Positions 35,164-44,014 of a DNA stretch of 63,297 bases are shown here, piece after piece. A program made the position numbers and the translations under genes. A model generated the notes under the pieces. The model was not told where the DNA came from. It saw nothing but the letters and a program-made list of their open reading frames with translations, and made no database searches. Origin of the DNA: Aquibium sp. ELW1220 (lineage in GTDB: Bacteria; Pseudomonadota; Alphaproteobacteria; Rhizobiales; Rhizobiaceae); NCBI RefSeq assembly GCF_030398385.1, contig NZ_JAOAOQ010000033.1, positions 1 to 63,297 of the forward strand, written 5' to 3'. Each line of letters starts with the position of its first letter. Position 1 is the stretch's first letter.

Positions 35164-35966
35164 ACATGCAGTTTTCCCAGGCGGCCGGGCTCCCGACGTC
35201 GAGCAAGGCCAGCCCCATCCATGTCTCGGCCCTGACCAAGGTGTTCAGGACCCGCACAGGCGACGAGGTGATGGCGCTCGCCGACACCACGTTCAAGATC
35301 GCCGGCGGCGAGTTCGTCTCGATCGTCGGTCCGTCGGGATGCGGCAAGTCGACGGTCATGCGCATCATCGCCGGGCTGATCGATGCCTCCAAGGGCGCCG
35401 TCCTTCTCGGCAAGGACGTCGTCACCGCGCCGTCGCCCGAAATCGGCATCGCCTTCCAGAAGGCGGTGCTCCTGCCCTGGCTCACCGTCGCGCGCAACAT
35501 CGCGCTGCCGGCCGAGCTCGAGGGCCGGAAATCGGAGGCGGAAATCGCGGCGCGTGTCGAGCAGCTGCTCGCCATGGTCCGGCTGACGGGCGTCGGACAG
35601 CGCTATCCGGGCGAACTGTCCGGCGGCATGCAGCAGCGGGTCTCCATCGCCCGCGCCCTGATGACGGAGCCGTCCGTGCTCTTGATGGACGAGCCCTTCG
35701 GTGCGCTCGACGCGCTGACGCGCGAGCACATGCACGACGAGCTGCTGGCGATCTGGGAGTACAGCCACCCGACGGTCGTGTTCATCACCCACGACATCGC
35801 CGAGGCGGTCTACCTGTCCGACCGGGTGCTGGTCATGGCGGCCCGTCCCGGCCGGGTGGTGGCCGACATCCGCATCGACCTGCCGCGCCCGCGGCAGGCC
35901 GACATCCGCGGCGAAGCGCGCTTCGCCAGGCTGGGCGCGGAAATCCGCGCCCTCATCCCGCACTGA
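35160..35966 (+). CDS. ABC transporter ATP-binding protein (SsuB/TauB type)
   Basis: A 268-residue ATPase with Walker A GPSGCGKST near 59-67, Q-loop AFQKAVLLPWLTV, signature LSGGMQQRVSIARA, Walker B VLLMDEPFGALD and H-loop FITHDIAEA. The PWLTV and MDEPFGALD wording is typical of the nitrate/sulfonate/taurine subfamily. The ATG at 35160 overlaps the preceding TGA. The permease gene follows after 18 bases. Confidence 0.93.
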   Translation: MNMQFSQAAGLPTSSKASPIHVSALTKVFRTRTGDEVMALADTTFKIAGGEFVSIVGPSGCGKSTVMRIIAGLIDASKGAVLLGKDVVTAPSPEIGIAFQKAVLLPWLTVARNIALPAELEGRKSEAEIAARVEQLLAMVRLTGVGQRYPGELSGGMQQRVSIARALMTEPSVLLMDEPFGALDALTREHMHDELLAIWEYSHPTVVFITHDIAEAVYLSDRVLVMAARPGRVVADIRIDLPRPRQADIRGEARFARLGAEIRALIPH

Positions 35967-35984
35967 GCGGAGGGAGCCGTGGCC

Positions 35985-36821
35985 ATGACGGACGAAAAGG
36001 CTGGAGGAACGGCGGCGATCGCCGCCACGCTGGCGGGGCTGCAGAACTCGCGACTGGGCACGATCACCCAGCAGGTCACGATCAAGATCCTCCAGCTTCT
36101 CGGCGGGATCCTGGCCTGGGAACTGCTCGTGCAGGGTCTCGACGTCGATCCGCGCATCGTGCCGGGGCCGGCCGAGGTGCTGCAGTCGCTCTGGGCCCTG
36201 ACGATCTCGGGCATCCTGATCGGCGCGATCTGGATCACCATGCAGGAGACCGTGATCGGTTTCGTCATCGGCGCGGTCCTGGGCATCGGGCTCGCCGTGA
36301 TCCTGTCGGAGGTTCCCGTGCTGAAGGCGATCCTGCAGCCCTACATCGTCGCCCTGCAGGCGGTGCCGAAGGTGGCGGTGGCGCCGCTGTTCCTGATCTG
36401 GTTCGGCTTCGGCATGGAATCGAAGATCGCGCTGGTCATCAGCATCCTGTTCTTTCCGGTGCTGGTGAACACCATGGCCGGGCTCGAATCCACCTCTGAA
36501 GAGCAGATGGAACTGATGAAGGCCTACCGGGCGACGCGCTGGCAGACGCTCCTGCGCGTCAAGGCCTATGTCGCGCTGCCCTTCGTCTTTGCCGCCTTCG
36601 AGGTCAGCCTCGTGCTCGCCCTCACCGCCGCCGTCGTGGCCGAACTGCTCGGGTCCGGCACGCTGGTCGGGCTCGGCACGCTGATCAAGATCTACGACGC
36701 CCGGATGAACTCGGCCGGCATCTTCGCCGTGCTGATCGTGCTTTCGGTGCTGGGCGTGGCGCTCCACGCCATCGTCGTCGCCGCGTCCCGCCACTTCCTG
36801 TCCTGGAGCCGCCCCGTCTGA
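35985..36821 (+). CDS. ABC transporter permease (SsuC/TauC type)
   Basis: A 278-residue inner-membrane permease with about six hydrophobic segments and the EAA loop EEQMELMKAYRATRWQTLLRVKAYVALP near 170-195. The ATG at 35985 has GGAGGGAG eight bases upstream; a GTG at 35979 is too close to the ribosome site. It completes a one-permease importer with the two preceding genes. The monooxygenase gene begins 57 bases later on the same strand. Confidence 0.92.
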   Translation: MTDEKAGGTAAIAATLAGLQNSRLGTITQQVTIKILQLLGGILAWELLVQGLDVDPRIVPGPAEVLQSLWALTISGILIGAIWITMQETVIGFVIGAVLGIGLAVILSEVPVLKAILQPYIVALQAVPKVAVAPLFLIWFGFGMESKIALVISILFFPVLVNTMAGLESTSEEQMELMKAYRATRWQTLLRVKAYVALPFVFAAFEVSLVLALTAAVVAELLGSGTLVGLGTLIKIYDARMNSAGIFAVLIVLSVLGVALHAIVVAASRHFLSWSRPV

Positions 36822-36878
36822 GCCACGCCTGATCCCGTCGCCTCCGCCGCATTCACCGCATAACGAAAGGCCGCCTCC

Positions 36879-38204
36879 ATGTGCCAGTCCGAGACCATGC
36901 ACCTCGCCGTCGACTGCTCCTTCATCCACACCGACCATCTCTGGGCGCAGCCGGGCTCCTGGGTGAACTACCAGTATTACGGGCCGGACTTCTACGAGGA
37001 CGTCGCCCGCATCGCCCAGCGCGGCTTCTTCGACATGATCTTCTTCGGCGATGCCGCCGAGACGCCCGAGAATTTCGGCGGCAATTACGACGTGCCGCTG
37101 GAGCAGGGCATCCGCTGGCCCAAGCACGACATGGTGCCGATGATCCCCTACATGGCCAGGGTCGCCCCGAACCTCGGCTTCGGCACCACCATGTCGACCA
37201 CCTATCACCACCCCTTCCACGTCGCGCGGCTGTTCTCCTCGCTCGACCACGTCACCGGCGGGCGCGTCGCCTGGAACGCCGTCACCTCGGCCTACAAAAA
37301 CGAGGCGGCCAACTGGGGCTTCGACACTATGCTGCCGGCCGCCGAGCGCTACGAGAAGGCGCGCGAGCACATGAAAGTCGTCCGCGCGCTGTGGGACAGC
37401 GTCGAGGCCGACGCCATCGTCATGGACCGCGAGACCGGTGTCTTCGCCGATCCCTCCAAGGTCCATCTCGTCAATCACTCCGGCAAGTACTTCAAGGTGC
37501 GCGGGCCGCTGCCCTGCCTGCCTTCGCCGCAGGGCAGCCCCGTCGTCATCCAGGCGGGCCAGTCCGACGACGGGATGAACCTCGCGGCGATGCATGCCGA
37601 CATGCAGTTCGTGTCCCGCCGCACGCTGAAGAGCATCGCCGACCACCGCGCCGTGCTCGACGACCTGACCGTGAAGCATGGCCGCTCGCCGCGCGATCTC
37701 GGCGTGTTCTGGTCGGTGCGGGTGCAGGTCGGCGACACGAAGGAAGACGCCGTCCGCAAGGAGAAGCGCTTCCTCGATTCGCTTCCCGAGAACGCCGGCA
37801 TCATCGAGCTGTCCTTTCTCTACGGCATCGACTTCTCCAAGTTCGACGGCAAGATGAAGCTCCGCGATCTGCTCGACGTGGTGCAGCAGCAGCAGGTGCA
37901 CTGGGGCACCTTCCAGGAGCTGGTGAAGACCGAGGGCGCCGAGACGACGCTGGAGGAGGTCGGGCGCCGCTACATCGCCGACCGCTCGAACTACGTCGTC
38001 GGCTCGGTCAAGGAGGTGGCGGATCATCTCGAGGCCGTGCACGAGTCCGGCGGCCGCAACGGCGGTATCATCCTGGCGAAGAGCTTCGCCGCGCCAGGCA
38101 TGCTGCGCGACTTCGCGGAGACGGTCGTGCCGGAGTTGCAGCGCCGCGGCCTCGTGCGCACGAAATATGCCGCGACGACGCTGCGCGGCAACCTGAACAG
38201 CTAG
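36879..38204 (+). CDS. LLM-class flavin-dependent monooxygenase (NtaA/SnaA/DszA family), copy 1
   Basis: A 441-residue luciferase-fold monooxygenase of the nitrilotriacetate monooxygenase group. Visible family blocks are FFGDAAETPENFGGNYDVPLEQ near 55-76, STTYHHPFHVARLFSSLDHVTGGRVAWNAVTS near 105-136, and VIQAGQSDDGMNLAA. It uses FMNH2 supplied by a reductase (the 39094 gene is the natural partner) to insert one O atom from O2 into an amine, amide, ring or sulfur compound. A second, very similar copy lies at 39688. The substrate is unknown. Confidence 0.9.
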   Translation: MCQSETMHLAVDCSFIHTDHLWAQPGSWVNYQYYGPDFYEDVARIAQRGFFDMIFFGDAAETPENFGGNYDVPLEQGIRWPKHDMVPMIPYMARVAPNLGFGTTMSTTYHHPFHVARLFSSLDHVTGGRVAWNAVTSAYKNEAANWGFDTMLPAAERYEKAREHMKVVRALWDSVEADAIVMDRETGVFADPSKVHLVNHSGKYFKVRGPLPCLPSPQGSPVVIQAGQSDDGMNLAAMHADMQFVSRRTLKSIADHRAVLDDLTVKHGRSPRDLGVFWSVRVQVGDTKEDAVRKEKRFLDSLPENAGIIELSFLYGIDFSKFDGKMKLRDLLDVVQQQQVHWGTFQELVKTEGAETTLEEVGRRYIADRSNYVVGSVKEVADHLEAVHESGGRNGGIILAKSFAAPGMLRDFAETVVPELQRRGLVRTKYAATTLRGNLNS

Positions 38205-38210
38205 AGCATG

Positions 38211-38232
38211 CCGGCCCGCTCCGGCGGGCCGG
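38211..38232 (+). terminator. Stem-loop after monooxygenase copy 1
   Basis: CCGGCCCGC (38211-38219) and GCGGGCCGG (38224-38232) form a perfect 9-base stem with a TCCG loop, beginning 7 bases after the stop. AAAACC follows rather than a T tract, so it may be a partial terminator or an mRNA 3' stabiliser before the regulator gene. Confidence 0.5.
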
Positions 38233-38252
38233 AAAACCAGAGGGAGGACGCC

Positions 38253-38999
38253 ATGAACACGAGTGCCCCGAAGGCCGCCGCGGAAGGCGACGGAAGCGTG
38301 ACCGACTTCGCCGGCGCGGTGCGGCACCTGCGGGCCGACGGCACGCGTCGGCAGACGCTGAAGCAGTTCGCGCGCGAGGGCATCCTCGCCGCGATTCTCG
38401 CCGGCGAGGTGAGGCCCGGCGAGAAGCTGCTGCAGAAGGACCTGGCCGAGGGCCTGGGCATCAGCATCACCCCGGTGCGCGAGGCGCTGAACGAACTCAG
38501 CGCCGAGGGCTTCGTGCATCTCGACCCGCATCGCGGCGCCGTCGTGCGCAAGATGAGTGAGGAGGAGATGATCGAGACGACGAGCATCCTCGCCGCCCTC
38601 ATCCCGCTGTCTGCGAGACTGATGGCGGAGAACATCACGCAGGCCGAGCTTGAGCATGCGAACGCGCTGCAGGACGAACTCGAGGTCGTCACCGACGTCA
38701 CCGAATTCGTCCGGCTGAACCGGGTATTCCACAATTTCCTGACCAACTGCACCCGCGCGCCGCGTCTGAGCGCGATCATCAATCCCCTGCGCGACTCGCT
38801 GACGGTCATGCTCAACATCACCGTCCGCCGCATCGAGGACCGCCTGAACCAGGCCAATCGCGAGCACCGCGCGCTGCTGGCCGCGCTGGCGGCCCGCGAC
38901 GTGGAGGCGACGGTTGCGGCGATGGTCGAGCACCAGCGGCCCAACCGGCGGGCGGTGCGCGATTTCTTCGAGGACCAGGCGCGTCCGCTCCTGCGGTGA
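38253..38999 (+). CDS. GntR family regulator, FCD subfamily
   Basis: A 248-residue regulator with an Ala/Asp-rich N-terminal tail, a winged helix at about 35-100 (KDLAEGLGISITPVREALNELSAEGFV recognition region) and an FCD effector domain from about 110. The ATG at 38253 is preceded by AGAGGGAGG. It lies between the two monooxygenase copies and is the likely controller of the promoter at 33939-33979. The ligand is unknown. Confidence 0.92.
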   Translation: MNTSAPKAAAEGDGSVTDFAGAVRHLRADGTRRQTLKQFAREGILAAILAGEVRPGEKLLQKDLAEGLGISITPVREALNELSAEGFVHLDPHRGAVVRKMSEEEMIETTSILAALIPLSARLMAENITQAELEHANALQDELEVVTDVTEFVRLNRVFHNFLTNCTRAPRLSAIINPLRDSLTVMLNITVRRIEDRLNQANREHRALLAALAARDVEATVAAMVEHQRPNRRAVRDFFEDQARPLLR

Positions 39000-39093
39000 C
39001 GGGAAAAGCGGGCGCGCCTGCGGGCGATCAGTGTTGCGGAGGAGACGGACAAGACATGACACGCACTTCTGCGACAGCCGGAAAGGACCGACC

Positions 39094-39597
39094 ATGACGA
39101 TCGCCATCGACGTGCCGAAGGATGCCCGCGCCCTGCGCGATGCCTTCGCCTGCTATCCGAGCGGCGTGACGGCGCTCTGCGCCGTGACGCAGGGCGAACC
39201 GACGGGCATGGCCGCCTCGTCCTTCACCTCCGTCTCCCTCGAACCGCCGCTGGTCTCGGTCTGCATCCAGACCAGTTCGGCCACCTGGCAGCGGCTGAAA
39301 GACGCGCCGCGGATCGGCGTCTCGGTGCTCGGCGAGGGCCACGACGCGGCGTGCCGCAGCCTGTCGTCGAAGAACGGCGACCGCTTCGGCGGCGTCGAAT
39401 GGTCGGCGACGCCGCAGGGTGCGATCTTCATCGAGGGTGCGGCGGCCCATCTCGACTGTTCTGTGCATTCGACCGTCGATGCCGGCGACCACGTCATCGT
39501 GCTGCTGGCGATCCACGCGCTGGGCACGGAGCCCGGTGTCGAGCCGCTGGTCTTCCACGGCTCGCGGCTCAGGCGCCTGTCGCCGGTCGCCGCATGA
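39094..39597 (+). CDS. Flavin reductase family protein (HpaC/NtaB-like)
   Basis: A 167-residue FMN-binding split-barrel reductase with YPSGVTALCAV near 21-31, GMAASSFTSVSLEPPLVSVCI near 39-59 (flavin site) and HGSRLRRL at the end. It supplies reduced flavin to two-component monooxygenases, and genes on both sides encode exactly such oxygenases. The ATG at 39094 is preceded by GAAAGGA. It is the probable reductase for both LLM copies. Confidence 0.92.
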   Translation: MTIAIDVPKDARALRDAFACYPSGVTALCAVTQGEPTGMAASSFTSVSLEPPLVSVCIQTSSATWQRLKDAPRIGVSVLGEGHDAACRSLSSKNGDRFGGVEWSATPQGAIFIEGAAAHLDCSVHSTVDAGDHVIVLLAIHALGTEPGVEPLVFHGSRLRRLSPVAA

Positions 39598-39687
39598 TCC
39601 AACCAGGCGGCCGCCATGCACGGCCGCCGAAGTCCCGGGAGGGACGACTTGGCGGGCGCTCCATTCAATGAAAGATTGAGCGCGCCC

Positions 39688-41013
39688 ATGTGTGAATCCG
39701 AATCCATCCATCTCGCGATCGACAGTTCCTTCATCCACACGGACCATCTGTGGTGCACGCCGGGATCGTGGATCAACTACGACTATTACGGCCCGAGCTT
39801 CTACGAGGACCTGGCGCGGATCGCCCAGCGCGGCTGTTTCGACATGATCTTCTTCGGCGATGCCGCCGAGACGCCCGAGAATTTCGGCGACGGCTACGCC
39901 ACGCCGCTGCGCGACGGCTACCGCTGGCCCAAGCACGACATGATGCCGATGATCCCGCTGATGGCGAAGGCCGCGCCCAATCTCGGCTTCGGCATCACCA
40001 TGTCGACCACCTACCACCACCCGTTCCATGTCGCACGGCTGTTCTCCTCGCTCGACCACGTCACCGGCGGGCGTGTCGGCTGGAACGCGGTGACCTCGGC
40101 CTACAAGAACGAGGCGGCCAACTGGGGCTTCGACACCATGCTGCCGCCCGACGAGCGCTACGACATCGCCCGCGAGCATCTCCAGGTGGTCATCGATCTC
40201 TGGAACAGCGTCGAGGCCGACGCCATCCTCATGGACCGCGAGAACGGCATCTTCGCCGACCCGTCGAAGGTCCACCTCATCAACCACGTCGGCAAGCACT
40301 TCAAGGTGCGCGGACCGCTGCCCTGCCTGCCTTCGCGCCAGGGCCGGCCGGTCGTCATCCAGGCCGGCCAGTCGGACGACGGCATGAACCTTGCGGCCAA
40401 GCATGCCGACATGCAGTTCGTCTCCCGCCGCACCAACAAGAGCATCGCCGCCCACCGCGCCGTGCTCGACGACCTGACCGTCAGGCACGGCCGCAAGCCG
40501 CGCGACCTCGGCGTCTTCTGGCAGGTGAGGGTGGTGGCGGGCGATACCCGCGAGGATGCGATCCGAAAGGAACGCCGCTTCCTCGAGACGCTGCCGCCGA
40601 ATGCCGGCCTGATCGAACTGTCGTTCCAGTTCGGCTTCGACTTCTCCAGGCTCGACGGCAAGATGAAGCTCGTCGACATGGTCGACCTGATCAAGTCGCA
40701 GAAGACCTACTGGGGTCCCTTCCAGGAACTCCTCAACACCGAGGATCCCGACACCGAGATCGAGGATCTCGGCCGGCGCTGGATCACCGAGCGCTCGAAC
40801 TTCGTCGTCGGCAGCGTCAAGGAGGTGGCCGACCACATCGAGGGCGTGCACGAGGCCGGCGGCCGCAACGGCGGCATCATCCTGACCAAGAGCTACGCCG
40901 CGCCCGGCGCCCTGCGCGACTTCTGCGAACTCGTGGTCCCGGAACTCCAGCGCCGCGGCCTGATGCGCACGAAGTACACGCACGACACCCTGCGGGGGAA
41001 CCTGAACAGCTGA
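39688..41013 (+). CDS. LLM-class flavin-dependent monooxygenase, copy 2
   Basis: A 441-residue paralogue of the 36879 gene. It has the same length, start (MCESES versus MCQSET), core blocks FFGDAAETPENFG and STTYHHPFHVARLFSSLDHVTGGRVGWNAV, and the identical ending LRGNLNS. By eye roughly three quarters of positions match. The differences cluster in the loop after GDG/GNY (DGYATPLRDGYRWP) and in the 300-360 region, which may tune substrate choice. It is followed by a strong hairpin. The pair probably arose by tandem duplication around the regulator and reductase genes. Confidence 0.9.
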   Translation: MCESESIHLAIDSSFIHTDHLWCTPGSWINYDYYGPSFYEDLARIAQRGCFDMIFFGDAAETPENFGDGYATPLRDGYRWPKHDMMPMIPLMAKAAPNLGFGITMSTTYHHPFHVARLFSSLDHVTGGRVGWNAVTSAYKNEAANWGFDTMLPPDERYDIAREHLQVVIDLWNSVEADAILMDRENGIFADPSKVHLINHVGKHFKVRGPLPCLPSRQGRPVVIQAGQSDDGMNLAAKHADMQFVSRRTNKSIAAHRAVLDDLTVRHGRKPRDLGVFWQVRVVAGDTREDAIRKERRFLETLPPNAGLIELSFQFGFDFSRLDGKMKLVDMVDLIKSQKTYWGPFQELLNTEDPDTEIEDLGRRWITERSNFVVGSVKEVADHIEGVHEAGGRNGGIILTKSYAAPGALRDFCELVVPELQRRGLMRTKYTHDTLRGNLNS

Positions 41014-41044
41014 GGGCGGCGAGACGGTCCCCGGTACACACGAT

Positions 41045-41083
41045 GGCACGAGGCCTCGCCCGGAACGGGCGGGGCCCTGCCAC
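41045..41083. terminator. Bidirectional terminator between convergent operons
   Basis: GGCCTCGCCCG (41052-41062) and CGGGCGGGGCC (41066-41076) pair fully, with one G-T wobble, across a GAA loop. The stem extends outward through TGGCA/TGCCA. It sits between the ends of monooxygenase copy 2 (plus) and the acetamidase (minus). Confidence 0.7.
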
Positions 41084-41110
41084 GTGAACGCGACCGCAGG
41101 TCGGGTGGTC

Positions 41111-42067
41111 CTAGAACAGCAGCCCCTTGCGCAGCATGCCGTGGACGCCCTTCTCCCCGTTGACGGTCTGCGTCACGTGGAAGTCGACGGCGAGCGAGCA
41201 GCTCTTGTAGGCCTCGCCGCGAGACCAGCCGGTGCGCTCTGAGATGAAGGCGATCATCTCGAGCACCGCCTCGCGCATGGCGACGTCCAGGTCCTCGTCG
41301 ATGCCCATGCTGAGATAGTGGGTGGGCGTCTCGGCGCGGGGGAAGCGGAGCTTCGGGGTGTCCGCGCCGCCGCCCTTGTGCAGCACGAAGGTGAAGGTGC
41401 CGGTGAGCGAGGTCTCGAGCGCAGTCACGCAGACCTCGCCGTCGCCCTGGACGCCGTGCCCGTCGCCGACCACGAAATTCGCTCCGGGAACCCACACGGG
41501 CAGGAACAGCGTGCTTCCCGCGGTCATCTCCTTGTTGTCGAGATTGCCGCCGAAGTCGCGCGGTTCCTTGGTCGACAGCTGCCCGTAGGACGGCTTCGGT
41601 CCGCTCGCCATGACGCCGAAGAAGGGTGCCAGCGGCAGCTCCGGTCCCCAGGGCAGCGTGCAGGTCCGCTTGTCCATGTCGATGGGGATATAGCTCAGGT
41701 CGCGGAAGGGGAAGGCGTCCGGCACGGTGCCGGTGAGCGGCCGGAACAGGCAGTAGCCCCAGTTCATGCCGAGTTCGATCCGGTCGATGCGCACCTCCAG
41801 CATGTCGCCGGGCTCCGCGCCCTCGATGGCGACCGGGCCGGTGACGATGTGCGGTCCCGTTCCCGGCGGCACGGCGGCGAGAATCTCCGTCAGCGCCGCC
41901 GGCATGCCGAAGCCGGATCCGGCCGGCGGCAGCGCCTGTTCGTTGCCCGACACGGTCTGGATCGTCACCGTGTCACCCGAACGGATGGTGAGGACCGGCG
42001 GAAAGCTGCCGTCAAGCACGCCGCGGCGGACGGTCTGCGGCGTTGCGTCGAGTGTGTGGGTGGCCAT
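41111..42067 (-). CDS. Acetamidase/formamidase family protein (FmdA/AmdA)
   Basis: A 318-residue FmdA_AmdA-fold amidohydrolase. Typical segments are GPVAIEGAEPGDMLEVRI near 87-104, the SGPKPSYGQLSTKEPRDFGGNLDNKEM region, and GDGHGVQGDGEVCVTALE (acidic/His metal-binding stretch). It would hydrolyse a short amide such as formamide to acid and ammonia. It is the last gene of the leftward eight-gene operon. Placed with an amidase and two oxygenases, it may remove formamide or a similar fragment from a larger nitrogen compound (inference). Confidence 0.9.
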   Translation of the reverse strand: MATHTLDATPQTVRRGVLDGSFPPVLTIRSGDTVTIQTVSGNEQALPPAGSGFGMPAALTEILAAVPPGTGPHIVTGPVAIEGAEPGDMLEVRIDRIELGMNWGYCLFRPLTGTVPDAFPFRDLSYIPIDMDKRTCTLPWGPELPLAPFFGVMASGPKPSYGQLSTKEPRDFGGNLDNKEMTAGSTLFLPVWVPGANFVVGDGHGVQGDGEVCVTALETSLTGTFTFVLHKGGGADTPKLRFPRAETPTHYLSMGIDEDLDVAMREAVLEMIAFISERTGWSRGEAYKSCSLAVDFHVTQTVNGEKGVHGMLRKGLLF

Positions 42068-42137
42068 GGTTCGTCGCCTCTCGTCTTCGATCGGATGTCG
42101 TGGTCTCGGTGTCGGGTCTGGCGCTCGGTCGCCGGCG

Positions 42138-42521
42138 TCAGGGCGGGCTGGCGCTCACATGGGCAGCCACGATGCGCCAGCCTTCGGGCAGGTTGACCCA
42201 GGTCTGCGACTGCCGGCTCACCGACCCGTCGGCGGAGCGGATCAGCGCGTTGGTCGTCGCCATGTCCGGGCCGAAGGCGGTGACGACGACCGTCTCGATG
42301 ATCCGTACGCCTGCCGTGCCCTTCCATGTCCGGGAACGGAAGGCGGCGATCGCCTCGTAGCCGAACAGGGTTTCCGTCGGGCCGAAGCGGATCGTTGCGG
42401 GCGAGTTCCAGAAGAACCCGTTCAGCGCTTCGACGTCTCCCCGGTCGAGCGCGCCATTGTAGCGCTCGAAGCAGTCGCGGACCGCCGCGACGGTCGCTTC
42501 GGTGCTGATCTCGCCGATCAT
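42138..42521 (-). CDS. AtzH-like / SnoaL-fold (NTF2-like, DUF3225) protein
   Basis: A 127-residue NTF2-like domain with CFERYNGALDRGDVEALNGFFW, RFGPTETLFGYEAIAAFR and SRQSQTWVNLPEGWRIVAAHVS. These match the AtzH/HpxZ-type group that accompanies amidases in cyanurate and oxalurate degradation. The start at ATG 42521 overlaps the amidase stop by 4 bases (ATGA), as in atzE-atzH pairs. Its role is probably to bind or stabilise the amidase or its intermediate. The assignment to this group rests on pattern and context. Confidence 0.8.
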   Translation of the reverse strand: MIGEISTEATVAAVRDCFERYNGALDRGDVEALNGFFWNSPATIRFGPTETLFGYEAIAAFRSRTWKGTAGVRIIETVVVTAFGPDMATTNALIRSADGSVSRQSQTWVNLPEGWRIVAAHVSASPP

Positions 42522-44014
42522 GGCCGCGCCCGCAGGGCCGGAGTGGTCGACGGCGGCTTGCGATGGCGCGTCGCCTGTTCGTAGCCGTAGGCGATCTCGA
42601 TCAGCATGGCCTCGCTCCACGGCCGCGCGACGATCTGCAGCCCGGAGGGCAGGTCTTCGTAGGTGTAGCCCATCGGAACGCTCATCGCCGGCCAGTGCAG
42701 GCTAGACGCGATCCAGGTCCTGGCGCCGGCCGGGGTGACGTTGCGGTCGCCGTTGAGCTTTGGGGGATAGGTGGCCACCGGCAGCACGAAGGCGTCGACG
42801 CCGGCCGCCGCCATCGCCGCGTCGTAGGCCTCGCGCATCCGGATCTCCAGCGCCTCCAGCGCCAGCACCACCGGGTCGGTGAGAGGCTCCGGCGCGACCG
42901 CGGTGACCCGCAGGCTGCCTTCGTGGACGGGATGGAACTTGTCGGCCGCCACGATCTCCGCCAGCGTCTTCGCGAAGCCGGGGCCGGTGCCGGCGAGGTA
43001 GGTCTCGATCGCGAAACGCACCTTGCTCAACGGGTGCATGTGCTGGGGAAAACGGTCGAACTCCGGGATCTCGAAGGGATCGACGATCTCGGCGCCGGCT
43101 GCGGCGAGGTCCTGGACGGCCCGGTCGAGCAGGGCGACGACCTGCGGATCGGAATCCTCCGGCGGGAAGGCCTGCCGCAGCACGCCCAGACGCTTGCCCT
43201 TCAGCCCGTCGGCCCGCAGGAACGGCGCGTAGCTTGCCTCGACATGGCCCTCGGCATGGGCGGTGGCCGGATCGGCGGGATCGACGCCCGCGATCACGTC
43301 GAGCAGCGCCACGAGGTCTTCCATGCTCCGCGCCATCGGGCCGGCCGTGTCGCGCTCGTCGTAGAGCCCGACCATGCCCGCGCGCGACACCAGCGCCCAG
43401 CTCGGCCGCAGCCCCACCAGCGCGTTGTTGGAGGAGGGGTTGCGGATCGACCCCAGCGTGTCGGAGCCGAGCCCGACCACGCCGAAGCTGGCGGCAAGGC
43501 CCGACCCCGTGCCGCCGGACGAGCCGCCGGTGGCATGGGCGGTGTTGTAGGGATTGCGCGCGAAGCTGGGCAGCACCGAATTGATGTTGTCGAAGCCGCC
43601 GCGCGCCCATTCCGACATCGTCGTCTTGGCGATGATGACGGCGCCCGCCGCGCGCAGCTTTGCCACGACCGTGGCATCGCGCGGCGGCACCCAGCCGATC
43701 AGGGCCGAGGAGCCGCCAGTCGTCTGCAGCCCCGCGACGTCGTAATTGTCCTTCACCAGCACCGGGATGCCGTGTAGCGGGCCGATGAGTTCGCCGGTCG
43801 CGGCCAGATGCGCATCGAGCGCGCGCGCATCGGCGATGGCGTCGGGGTTGGTCACGACGACAGCCCACAGCTGCGGGCCGCGCCGGTCATAGGCCTCGAT
43901 GCGGTCGAGCGAGGCCTGCACGACCGCCTCGGCCGTGGTCCGGCGCGCCCGGTAGGCGTCGTGGATGCCCACGACCGACGCCTCCGCGATCTCGAAGGGA
44001 GCGAGCGCGTCCAT
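42518..44014 (-). CDS. Amidase signature family amidohydrolase (AtzE-like context)
   Basis: A 498-residue amidase with a complete Ser-cisSer-Lys triad: Lys88 in PVLVKDNYD, cis-Ser in ATGGSSGGTGSG near 162-171, and the nucleophile Ser189 in GSDTLGSIRNPSS. It hydrolyses a C-N amide bond in the cytoplasm. It is coupled by overlaps to the binding-protein gene upstream (TGATG) and the AtzH-like gene downstream. The preceding importer suggests a substrate taken up as a small peptide-like or ureide compound. Confidence 0.93.
   Translation of the reverse strand: MDALAPFEIAEASVVGIHDAYRARRTTAEAVVQASLDRIEAYDRRGPQLWAVVVTNPDAIADARALDAHLAATGELIGPLHGIPVLVKDNYDVAGLQTTGGSSALIGWVPPRDATVVAKLRAAGAVIIAKTTMSEWARGGFDNINSVLPSFARNPYNTAHATGGSSGGTGSGLAASFGVVGLGSDTLGSIRNPSSNNALVGLRPSWALVSRAGMVGLYDERDTAGPMARSMEDLVALLDVIAGVDPADPATAHAEGHVEASYAPFLRADGLKGKRLGVLRQAFPPEDSDPQVVALLDRAVQDLAAAGAEIVDPFEIPEFDRFPQHMHPLSKVRFAIETYLAGTGPGFAKTLAEIVAADKFHPVHEGSLRVTAVAPEPLTDPVVLALEALEIRMREAYDAAMAAAGVDAFVLPVATYPPKLNGDRNVTPAGARTWIASSLHWPAMSVPMGYTYEDLPSGLQIVARPWSEAMLIEIAYGYEQATRHRKPPSTTPALRARP

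Noticed and set aside
35034-39107. Very long open frame on the minus strand (over 1300 codons)
   Set aside because: It is antisense to four well-supported genes (ABC genes, monooxygenase, GntR) and is only a by-product of high GC third positions; its translation is low-complexity Arg/His/Asp/Glu.
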